A DNA stretch of 64,000 bases from NCBI GenBank assembly GCA_907163375.1, contig CAJQUW010005326.1, forward strand, positions 1 to 64,000, written 5' to 3'. Source of the DNA: Prostheceraeus crozeri. Taxonomy: Eukaryota > Platyhelminthes > Polycladida > Euryleptidae. A program made the translations under genes and the position numbers. Positions 20,675 through 27,905 of this stretch are shown in pieces. Within the stretch, counting starts at the first letter, position 1; each line of letters opens with the position of its first letter. The notes beneath the pieces are model-generated. The model ran no database searches. It saw only the letters and a list, made by a program, of their open reading frames with translations, and was not told where the DNA came from.

Positions 20675-21292
20675 TTGGAAGATTGGAAGCATCATCCTGT
20701 TCTTCTTATTCGACGAGATATAGCAAAACTTTTTAAAAAGATTTCAGAACAACCAAGAATTTTAATATTACTTTCTTTAAATTTAAAATCTGCTGTAATT
20801 AAAAATAAACATCAGATACAACTATTGAAAGAACAATTAGAAGATGAAATAGAAAATCTACCTGAAAGAATTAAAAAAAATTTAAAGCAGTTACAAACTA
20901 CATTCCAAAAAAGTGTTGATGAATTGAGTTCTAAAATTACTCAACAAATGAAAAAGATGAATAGAATAATAAATGAAGTAAACTCGCTTAATCAAAAAGT
21001 TGATAAAATGAAAACTCTTAAAATCAATTTAGAAAATGAATTAAAGAAAAATTTACAAGAAAACTCTAAAGAAAATAAAGAACAGTTAGATTCTGTTAAA
21101 AGACAACTAGATGTTCTGAAAATTAAGTTAAATGCTCTTAAAACGGCGTTGAAGATGAATCAGGAGAAAATGGAAGGTAATAGAAAAGAAATTAAAGTAC
21201 ATCACACGCTACTTGACGCAATAGATAAAGTGCAAAAGAAAATTAATAAAGTTATCACGAAGTTGTTGACCATTCACAAACGTAAATCTTGA
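20675..21292 (+). CDS. Coiled-coil, stalk-like protein
   Basis: An open frame of about 205 residues that is almost entirely heptad-like helix rich in Lys, Glu, Leu and Asn (QLLKEQLEDEIENLPERI, then NRIINEVNSLNQKVDKM and ENKEQLDSVKRQLDVL). No ATG with the shared motif is visible at its beginning, and the inverted repeat overlaps its 5' end, so the N-terminus is uncertain. Position after the fibre-like gene suggests a fibre shaft or scaffold. No family recognised. Confidence 0.55.
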   Translation: MEDWKHHPVLLIRRDIAKLFKKISEQPRILILLSLNLKSAVIKNKHQIQLLKEQLEDEIENLPERIKKNLKQLQTTFQKSVDELSSKITQQMKKMNRIINEVNSLNQKVDKMKTLKINLENELKKNLQENSKENKEQLDSVKRQLDVLKIKLNALKTALKMNQEKMEGNRKEIKVHHTLLDAIDKVQKKINKVITKLLTIHKRKS

Positions 21293-21317
21293 TCGACGAA
21301 GTCTTGGGTTTCTAACC

Positions 21318-21352
21318 TATCGGAGCGAAGCTCCTCGAGGCTTTAGCCAATC
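21318..21352 (-). repeat. GC-rich hairpin element, class 2, copy 1
   Basis: GGAGCGAAGCTCC (21322-21334) and GGCTTTAGCC (21339-21348) as two adjacent hairpins, 26 bases after the stop of the coiled-coil gene. Nearly identical in reverse complement to the copy after the major capsid gene. Confidence 0.8.
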
Positions 21353-21421
21353 ACAAACGTAAATCTTAACGTAAATCTTAACGTAAATATTTTTCCCAAA
21401 GGTCAAATTTATTCCTAAAAA

Positions 21422-21987
21422 ATGCCTATAATCTATAAACACAATCTTAAACATTTTGCTTCAAATCAAAGAATTGCTCATGAACCACGTATGAGTACTG
21501 TTTATCTTTATGATAATAGAGAAACAGTCGGAACACAAAAGGTCCTAGGCACCGCAGGTGCCGTTCACACGGAAGGAGCTGGCATCTTTTCTGGTATTGG
21601 AAGTATCGTTAACTTAATTAAAAATAATAAAGATTTGATTACATCTGCTGCAAAAGGAGCAGCTGCTATAGGTAGTACAGCTAGTGCAATATCAAATGCT
21701 GTTAAATCTCAAAACGAATTAAAACAACTAGAAGCTATTCGTAAACTTAGGAATGATTCTGAAGAACTAAAATGTTTAAAAAACTTTCAGAGGAAACAAA
21801 AAACAAAATTGCTAACATAGCTGTGGGGGAAACCTTGAGGAGCGGAGCTCCGTCTGATAGTAAACATGAGAAGAAATCAGGCGTAGCCATAAAACGTTCA
21901 ATTGAAGAAATAAGAGGAAATGGTGTTAACAGCAACCTTCGGTTTAACCAGCAAAGCTGTAGCGGAGCTGGTCTAGCGAAATTCTAA
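21422..21987 (+). pseudogene. Small virion-core-like protein, pVI-type hydrophobic segment
   Basis: It starts at an AAAAAATG motif. A GAG-I-F-S-G-I-G-S-I motif is followed by a long small-residue helix (ITSAAKGAAAIGSTASAI) and a basic C-terminus. The pattern recalls the membrane-active small proteins (adenovirus pVI-like) of adintoviruses and Polintons, which are cut by adenain next to Gly-rich sites. The gene is broken, with about one break. Hairpin elements are embedded in it (GGCACCGCAGGTGCC near 21549; GGAGCGGAGCTCC at 21839-21851). Confidence 0.55.
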
Positions 21988-22079
21988 AATTATATTTTAG
22001 TAAAAATTTTTTAGTAAAATTTTTTAGCAAAATATTTTAGCAAAATTTTTTCTGTGTGTGAGAAAAAACAAAAAGTCAA

Positions 22080-22098
22080 ATTATTTTTTATAAAAATG
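22080..22098 (+). promoter_or_regulatory. Shared gene-start motif (major capsid)
   Basis: ATTATTTTTTATAAAAATG-type context directly abutting the start at 22096; decides the start over the ATG at 22054. Confidence 0.55.
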
Positions 22099-23409
22099 TC
22101 TTTGCTAATTGAAAATAAATTTGAATTAGATAAACCACCAGGTGTTAGTTATAATCAAAAAAAGAATGACTATATAAGAATTGCTATGAATCCCGGATCT
22201 TCCAGTAGAGTGAATACTGGAGGTGATTTAATTTTTGAAGTTGATAATCAACAGAGTTATTTATATTTACCTGATTCATTTTCACACTGTGAATATTCTT
22301 TATATAGTGATGCCAATTTTACAACACTATTACCAGATACCGATAATATTGCACTAGAGAATAATTTCTTTCCAAGATTATTTACACAAATGCGTTTAGA
22401 TGTTACAAATCAAAATATAGAAACAATAAGTGATTCTCCAGGTGTAATTGATACAATGCTTAGATTTGTAACAATTGGTGAAAATAATAAAAAGTATGAA
22501 ATCGAAGGTTGGTTTCCTGATACTAATGATGGTATAATTATAGATGATTTAACTTACGCTGGAACAGACGCAGCAGGAATTGCGAAAGATGTAGAAAATA
22601 TTGCAAAACATTTAAATAAAACAAACAATAGTGCATATAAAGAAAGACGTGAATTTAACAAGAAAAGTAAACAGACAGTAAATTGGTCATTGTCTCCATT
22701 ATTCGGATATTTAGATTATGATAAAATATCATATCAATTAAAATTTAAATTAATAATTCATCGCACAGCAAATAATGAATTAATCTTTTTTGGTAAGACT
22801 GGAAAAAAAGCATATTTAAAAATTGATAGACTTGAATGGTGGATTAAGCATATTACTCCTAGTTTAGAGATTGAAACAACTATTGCAAAAAGATTAAATA
22901 CTAAAAAACCAATTCCAGTAAATTTTCTAAAGCGTACTGCTAGTTCAGTAACTTTTTCCGAACAAAGATTTAACTGGCATTTTACTAGAACTGCGAATAC
23001 TCCAAGATATTAATTACTAACATTTCAAAGAAATAATTCTCCAAGTTTTGATAAGAACAACAATCTCTTCCATATTAATACAATTCGAAGTTTACAAGTT
23101 TCATTAAATCAAACCCGATATCCAATTGATCCATTAAGATTCGATGATACCAATAATCAATTTATGGAAGGATATGATTCTTATCGAAATCTTTGTATAG
23201 AATTTGGAGTTGAACCACAATTAACTCCTGGAGATTGGAGACATTTATATCCTGTTTTCTGTTTCGATTTAAGTGCACAATCTGAAGATATTATCAAGAC
23301 TGGTTGTGATGTAACAATTAATATTGAAAAGAAAGATTCCACAACTTCATTGATGGCTTATGGTTTATTGCTAGAAGATGTAAAATATTCTATTGAAATT
23401 CTTAATTGA
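22096..23409 (+). pseudogene. MCP: Major capsid protein (double jelly-roll, hexon-like)
   Basis: The start MSLLIENKFELD follows a TTTTTTATAAAAATG motif, chosen over an upstream in-frame ATG at 22054. Diagnostic stretches are FEVDNQQSYLYLPDS, NNFFPRLFTQMRLDV, WSLSPLFGYLDYDK, FKLIIHRTANNELIFF and ITPSLEIE in the first jelly-roll and middle, and a C-terminal YDSYRNLCIEFG and DWRHLYPVFCFDLSAQSE region, all typical of Polinton/adintovirus capsid proteins. It would form the trimeric capsomers. About one break is present; both jelly-roll regions are otherwise well preserved. Confidence 0.92.
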
Positions 23410-23421
23410 AAGATGGCTAGG

Positions 23422-23456
23422 ATCGGCTGAAGCCTCGAGGAGCTTCGCTGCGATAA
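23422..23456 (+). repeat. GC-rich hairpin element, class 2, copy 2
   Basis: ATCGGCTGAAGCCTCGAGG followed by AGCTTCGCTGCGATA, 13 bases after the capsid gene stop. It is the reverse complement match of the copy at 21318-21352. Confidence 0.8.
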
Positions 23457-23499
23457 GTAAATTAAATCCTTAGATTAAATTTTTTTTGTAATTAGTAAT

Positions 23500-23765
23500 A
23501 AAATTTTTTTGTAACTAGAATAGATTAAAAATTCTTAACTTAAAATTTTTCATAAGTAGAATAGATTAAAAATTTTTGGTAAAAATTTTTCATAACTAGA
23601 ATAGATTAAAAATTTTTGTTAACTTCAAAATTTTGATAACTAGAATAGATTAAAAATTTTTGGTAACTTAAAATTTTTCATAACTAGAATAGATTAAAAA
23701 TTTTTGTTAACTTCAAAATTTTGATAACTAGAATAGATTAAAAATTTTTGGTAACTTAAAATTTT
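23500..23765. repeat. Tandem repeat of about 43 bp upstream of the core-protein gene
   Basis: Six copies of AACTAGAATAGATTAAAAAT followed by TTTTGGTAACTTAAAATTTTT or TTTTGTTAACTTCAAAATTTT in alternation, giving an 86-bp higher-order unit. The last copy runs into the gene-start motif at 23761-23778. Confidence 0.88.
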
Positions 23766-23778
23766 TTTATTAAAAATG
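23761..23778 (+). promoter_or_regulatory. Shared gene-start motif (core-like protein)
   Basis: ATTTTTTTATTAAAAATG, the clearest example of the element's T-run plus AAAAATG arrangement. Confidence 0.55.
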
Positions 23779-24258
23779 TCGCAAGCGAAAAGTAATAATA
23801 ATAAAACTGTTGAATTAAAATTACGTAATATTGTTGACAAAAATACACCTAAAACTATTACGATTAATAAAAAAAAGTATTACATAAGTAAACCAATGAT
23901 AGAGAATATTCAATTACAAGAAGAAAAGAATGGCGGGATTCTCCCATTAATTCCACTAATAATAGGTGGCGTAGCAGCAGCAGGAAGTGTTGCAGGTGGG
24001 ACTGCTGGTATTGTCCAAGCAGTAGATAAAAATCAATCAGAGAAGGCAGCATTAGAAGAACAAAAACGTCATAATAGACAGTTGGAGAAAGTTGCTAGGG
24101 GTGACGGTATAGTAGATAATTTTATTAGTAAATTAAAATTAGTTGATGAAGGAAAACGAGTTCTTAAAAATATTCTCCACAATGTTGATGATTTAATTGA
24201 AATTAAAGAAACTAAAGATGGTTCTGGAATATATCTAAGTCCTAGTATGATTCGGTAA
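23776..24258 (+). CDS. Small virion-core-like protein with Gly/Ala hydrophobic segment
   Basis: 160 residues, open and looking whole. A basic N-terminus (TITINKKKYYISKPMI) leads to a Gly-Gly followed by a hydrophobic Gly/Ala-rich stretch (ILPLIPLIIGGVAAAG, then VAGGTAGIVQAV; about 54-84) and a charged helix (EKAALEEQKRHNRQLEKV). Polintons and adintoviruses commonly carry such a small protein, compared in the literature with adenovirus pX/mu. The NGG-I junction could be an adenain cleavage site (inference). It lies between the capsid and integrase genes. Confidence 0.65.
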   Translation: MSQAKSNNNKTVELKLRNIVDKNTPKTITINKKKYYISKPMIENIQLQEEKNGGILPLIPLIIGGVAAAGSVAGGTAGIVQAVDKNQSEKAALEEQKRHNRQLEKVARGDGIVDNFISKLKLVDEGKRVLKNILHNVDDLIEIKETKDGSGIYLSPSMIR

Positions 24259-24261
24259 TAA

Positions 24262-24342
24262 CCTCAGGACCTTTGGTCCGATCGGCTAAAGCCTCTGAAC
24301 AAGGTTCGATCGGCTAAAGCCTCAGGACCTTTGGTCCGATTA
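24262..24342. repeat. GC-rich hairpin elements, class 2, copies 3 and 4
   Basis: Two head-to-tail copies: GGACCTTTGGTCC hairpins at 24267-24279 and 24325-24337, each next to CGGCTAAAGCCT. They begin 4 bases after the stop of the core-like gene and fill the gap before the next gene. Confidence 0.85.
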
Positions 24343-24369
24343 GGTAAAACATTTATTTTATCTTTTAAA

Positions 24370-25715
24370 ATGAATTCTACAAATTCCGAAAATTTAATTA
24401 AATTAAAAATTGCTAATTTAGATTTATTAAATTATCTATTAAACAAAAATAAAAACTCAAATTGTAAAATTTATGAAGGTAACGACGACAAACAAAGTTT
24501 GGCTACTACCTACGGTGGTGACATACAAAAAACATCAGAAAACTTTCCTGGATTTATTTGGAGTAAATATTCGAAAGAAAAACATCTTCCCGGTCATTCA
24601 TATACTGGTCCAGGAACTCGATTAGATATAAGACTAGATGAGAATAATAATCCGAAACCAGGTGAAGAACCAATAAATAGAGTAGATGCCGCCGCTTATA
24701 GACATGATTTAGCTTATCGAAATCATGATCTAAGTTCTCGACATGCAGCTGATAAGAAGATGATTCAAGAATTAGATAGTATTCAAAATCCTACATTTAG
24801 AGAAAAAATTGAAGGAATTTTTTCTAAGAAAGCTTTACAAGCTAAAATATTATTCGGTCAGGGTTTAAATGAAACGACAGCAAAGCTGTCTGAGAGCAAC
24901 GCTCGAACCTACGCCTCCGAAATTCATAAAGAATACAGAAGGCCTAAATATTTATTGAAAGTAAAAGTATATAATAAAGATGATATTTGGAATGCTGATC
25001 TTATTCATATGCCGAATGAAAGGGACTACAAATACGCATTGACCGTTATAGATTTATATACACGATACGCTTGGGTAAAGCCTTTAAAAAATAAAAGTGG
25101 TCTATCAGTTAAATATGCGTTTGAAGAAATCTTTAAAGAAAGTAAGAGAAAGCCAAAAAAATTGTTTGTTGATAAAGGGTCGGAATTTTATAACCGAAAC
25201 GTTCAGCCACTATTTGAAACTGTTTATTCAACTGAAAATGCAGGAAAAGCTGAAGTGATAGAAAGATTCAATCGGACGTTGAAAAATAAATTATTCAAAA
25301 AATTTACTGAGCAAAGAAATCAGAAATGGTTGAAGATATTACCAGGAGTTGTAGAGCAGTGCAATAATAAAGTTCCTTCTGGTATTGAAGAAACCCCAAA
25401 GAATGCTTCTGACGACCCTGATTTGATAAGCAAAAAATATTCGAGAATAATTATTCGAACGAAAATAATAATTTGAATGAGAGTAATCCAAATTTGCAGA
25501 AACTTAAGCCGAAATTTAAAATTGTAGATAGAGTTAGAATATTTAAGTATAAGAATTAATTTGAAAAGGGCTTCGTCGGATACTGGACTAAAGAAATATT
25601 TGAAGTTTCTAAAATAAATCAAACTTATCCGATTACTTATGAAATCAAAGATTTAGATAATGAAGATATCAGAGGCCGTTTTTATCAAAATGAATTACAA
25701 CGAACTGATTTTTAA
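24370..25715 (+). pseudogene. Parvovirus-type phospholipase A2 fused to retroviral-type integrase
   Basis: One frame starts with a secreted-PLA2-like domain of the parvovirus VP1 type (Ca-binding loop YTGPGT at residues 78-83, catalytic YRHDLAYRNHD at 110-120 counted from 24370), then a linker holding small hairpins, then an rve integrase core (NADLIHM with Asp 210, LFVDKGSEF with Asp 268, VIERFNRT with Glu 298). A C-terminal DNA-binding region (KFKIVDRVRIFKYKN, GYWTKEIFEV, ITYEIKDLDNEDI) follows. PLA2 would breach endosomal membrane; integrase inserts the element. The region is broken, with about two breaks. The start at 24370 is preferred over 24331 because of the AAAATG motif. Confidence 0.88.
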
Positions 25716-25800
25716 TTATCATTATTATTATTATTATTGGAACTAACGTTTAAGGGATGAAATTCCCTTGTTAGGCGTAGCCATAGAACCTACGGTTCGT
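25716..25800. repeat. Hairpin cluster between convergent integrase and protease genes
   Basis: After an ATT microsatellite come AAGGGATGAAATTCCCTT (about 25752-25769), GGCGTAGCC and GAACCTACGGTTC. The last two (25771-25799) are class 1 copy E on the minus strand and supply the last codons and stop of the protease gene. A shared bidirectional transcript end is plausible. Confidence 0.75.
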
Positions 25801-26281
25801 TCAATTCTAACATAATATCAAGAAATGGTACTCCTTTTTGTAATTTAAATAAAACATAAAGACATAATTGACCACAATAAGTAGTTCCCGGTTTTTGAAT
25901 TTGAAATGTATTATAAATTCCATTGCCAAGTAATTTTTTGACTTCGTTTGTAGGTGGAAGTCCATAAGAGTCGAACCAATAGTTCTCAGCCTCCGGGCGG
26001 TCGAAATAGTAATTATCTCGATTTTTATTAAAGATACCTGCAGACCAATGTATTCCTTTTTCATCTGACGTATGAAGATTTGTTATGAAATTTATAGTTA
26101 TTGATGGAACTTTGTTCCGGGAACTGAAGGTTCCTGTTGGCTTATTTTTTAGGAATTGTAATTCGGCTCTCATCAGAACATGAAAATTCTTTATTCCCAA
26201 TTGATTTGCGATTTTCTTTAAATCGAAATTCGTTGTTGTTTGTGTTCCATATAATTTCAAAAACTCATTTATGTTGCTCAT
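25790..26281 (-). CDS. Adenain-like cysteine protease
   Basis: 163 residues, open and looking whole. The catalytic residues of the adenovirus protease family are visible: His78 in IHWSAGIF, Asp104 in FDSYG, and Gln/Cys in TYCGQLCLYVL (136-140). The N-terminal INEFLKLYGTQTT and the ALKELLG-like helix (VKKLLGNGIYNTF) also fit. It would mature capsid and core proteins during assembly. The gene faces the integrase, ends in a hairpin element, and starts at a T-run motif on the minus strand. Confidence 0.93.
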   Translation of the reverse strand: MSNINEFLKLYGTQTTTNFDLKKIANQLGIKNFHVLMRAELQFLKNKPTGTFSSRNKVPSITINFITNLHTSDEKGIHWSAGIFNKNRDNYYFDRPEAENYWFDSYGLPPTNEVKKLLGNGIYNTFQIQKPGTTYCGQLCLYVLFKLQKGVPFLDIMLELNEP

Positions 26282-26300
26282 TTTATAATAAAAAAAAATC
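26279..26300 (-). promoter_or_regulatory. Shared gene-start motif (protease)
   Basis: Minus strand: GATTTTTTTTTATTATAAAA then ATG, the same T-run/A-run arrangement as on the plus-strand genes. Confidence 0.5.
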
Positions 26301-26319
26301 TTAAGAGACCCCTAGAAGT

Positions 26320-26497
26320 CAGAAGGGAGGGGGTATTGATTTAAAACTGTTCTCTAATGATGACTTTCTTTACTACTTAGACAGAAGGGGTATTGATTTA
26401 AAACTGTTTCATAATGATGAGTTTCCTTACTACTTAGTCAAAAGGGGGGTATTGATTTAAAACTGTTCCACAATGATGACTTTCCTTACTACTTATT
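26320..26497. repeat. Three tandem copies of a 57-62-bp repeat
   Basis: Units start at 26320, 26382 and 26439: CAGAAGGGG, GTATTGATTTAAAACTGTT, then AATGATGACTTTCCTTACTA. They lie upstream of the protease gene, between it and a duplicate of its start. Confidence 0.9.
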
Positions 26498-26584
26498 CGA
26501 TTTTGAAATGATTTAATTTAATCTAAATTAAAACGTTACATTGTAAAAAAATCGGTTTATTAGCGGAGTTAGTGTTTCGCACAT

Positions 26585-26722
26585 CTTTTATCAATAGTAA
26601 TTCATCCCTCATCAATATGTGAAAATTCTTTATTCCCAATTGATTAGCAATCTCATTTAAATCGAAATTTGACGTGGTTTGTTTGCCGTATATTTTTAGA
26701 AAGTCTCAAATGTTACTCATTT
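26585..26722 (-). pseudogene. Second, partial copy of the protease gene start
   Basis: On the minus strand the sequence again encodes the beginning of the adenain-like gene (start at CAT near 26720, then ATTTGA..., and the shared TCCCAATTGATTAGC and GTGAAAATTCTTTATTC phrases, compare 26160-26281). Only the first 45 or so codons' worth is present and it is diverged. It is either a duplication at the element's right end or the relic of another Polinton. Confidence 0.75.
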
Positions 26723-26730
26723 TAAATGAA

Positions 26731-27475
26731 ATAAAATGACTTGTTTAACAATGTTCCATTTTATTTTTATGAACTCCCATTAAGAGGATATTGTTTGTTT
26801 TATCTGTATTAAGACAATAACAACATCTGTTACCACATTTCTCAAACCGCATGATTGTTTTAGGGGATCATACGGGTTGTGCATTCATAACATGGCGTTA
26901 AGAACACAAAAGCAATCTATTAATTCATTCTCTGCTTTGAGGGAATATTCTGTTGTTATAGCAATCATTCAATACAATATCGCAGTATCGATAGTCGAGA
27001 CCGACTGTCGAACCAAAACCGCAACTTTTCTGGTTTTGGTCGGTGAACTGGCTCGCGTTTTGGTCGATGAAATGATTTACAATGCGGTGCAATTTCCCCA
27101 TTGTCATTCAAGTACATTTAATCATAAGCGTCATGTCATACCCGTATGTTGTCAAGCAAACTTCATACACCTACAATGCTGCTTTGCTTAGATCACCATT
27201 CATAATTTTCACTTGCTATTTAAACACGCACAATTCATAAAACGTGACACATTACAATCTTAGTTTATGTCTTATCATCACAATGGTTGGATCTACTGAA
27301 AGATCTGTTCGATTGGAGACAAAGCGGAGAAGAATTCAGAAGTTAACAAGGGAAATCATACATCTGCAAGCACAAAATAAAATATTCTTACACTTGGATA
27401 TGAGAAGAATTTTTGAATACATCGGAGACCCGCACATCAATTATAGGACATGATTTAAGAGAGAGAAAAAATTGT
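26731..27475. other. No gene recognised; right flank of the Polinton
   Basis: Base composition returns to that of the host. Overlapping open frames on both strands (26877-27191 and 26925-27107) and a 69-codon frame at 27244 show no recognisable motif. Confidence 0.35.
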
Positions 27476-27905
27476 AATTCTCAAATTTGAAATTCTCAAC
27501 TTTTATGATTTTCGGTGTCCTGGAACGGTCATGATTTTAAGGGTGAAATGCCATAATCACAAATTTGAGATTCTTAACTTTTATGATTTTCAGTGTCCTA
27601 GAACGGTCATGATTTTAAGGGTGAAAATTGTATTTCTCAAATTTTGAGATTTTGAAAAATTTGAAAAATTGGGTATTTTTAAAAACGCCCAAATTTATGA
27701 ATTTAGGTCTTCATAACCTGAAAAAGGGTTCAAATTCATGAATTTATGTCGTTTTTAAAAATGCCATTTTTTGAAAAAATGGTACTTTTTGAATGGACTA
27801 AATTCATGTATTTAGGTCTTAAAAACCTGAAAAAGGGTTCAAATTCATGAATTTATGTCGTTTTTAAAGATACTATTTTTTTGAATTTTATGGTGTCCTG
27901 GAACG
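27476..27905. repeat. Two nested tandem-repeat families
   Basis: The left part has two 78-bp units containing CAACTTTTATGATTTTCGGT and CCTGGAACGGTCATGATTTT. The right part has about 1.8 units of a 110-120-bp repeat containing ACCTGAAAAAGGGTTC and AATTCATGAATTTATGTCG. The phrase GGTGTCCTGGAACGGTC closes both, so they may be one composite element. Confidence 0.85.

Larger units (their letters stand above)
20231..20719. repeat. 31-bp perfect inverted repeat flanking the fibre-like gene
   Basis: 20231-20261 is the exact reverse complement of 20689-20719 (core GAATAAGAAGAACAGGATGA). The left arm lies in the 5' coding part of the 460-residue gene; the right arm lies at the start of the coiled-coil gene. 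The 427 bp between them hold the fibre-like gene and both divergent gene starts. Confidence 0.9.
10329..26730. mobile_element. Polinton/Maverick (second copy), nearly full gene set
   Basis: An AT-rich 16.4-kb block with the full Polinton kit: penton-like and major capsid proteins, packaging ATPase, protein-primed polymerase, retroviral-type integrase, adenain protease and small virion-core-like proteins. Several genes are open and look whole; others are broken, with roughly ten breaks in total. No convincing terminal inverted repeats could be paired, so exact ends are uncertain: the left limit is set by the hairpin at 10329 and the right by a duplicated protease start near 26720. Sharp base-composition contrast with both flanks and many intact frames suggest a fairly recent arrival. 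Confidence 0.93.

Noticed and set aside
20414-20695. 93-residue minus-strand frame
   Set aside because: Antisense to the fibre-like gene, which has the motif evidence and the start context.
20675-21292. Reading the coiled-coil gene as myosin- or SMC-like
   Set aside because: Generic Lys/Glu/Leu heptads only; no head or ATPase motifs. Similarity would be compositional.
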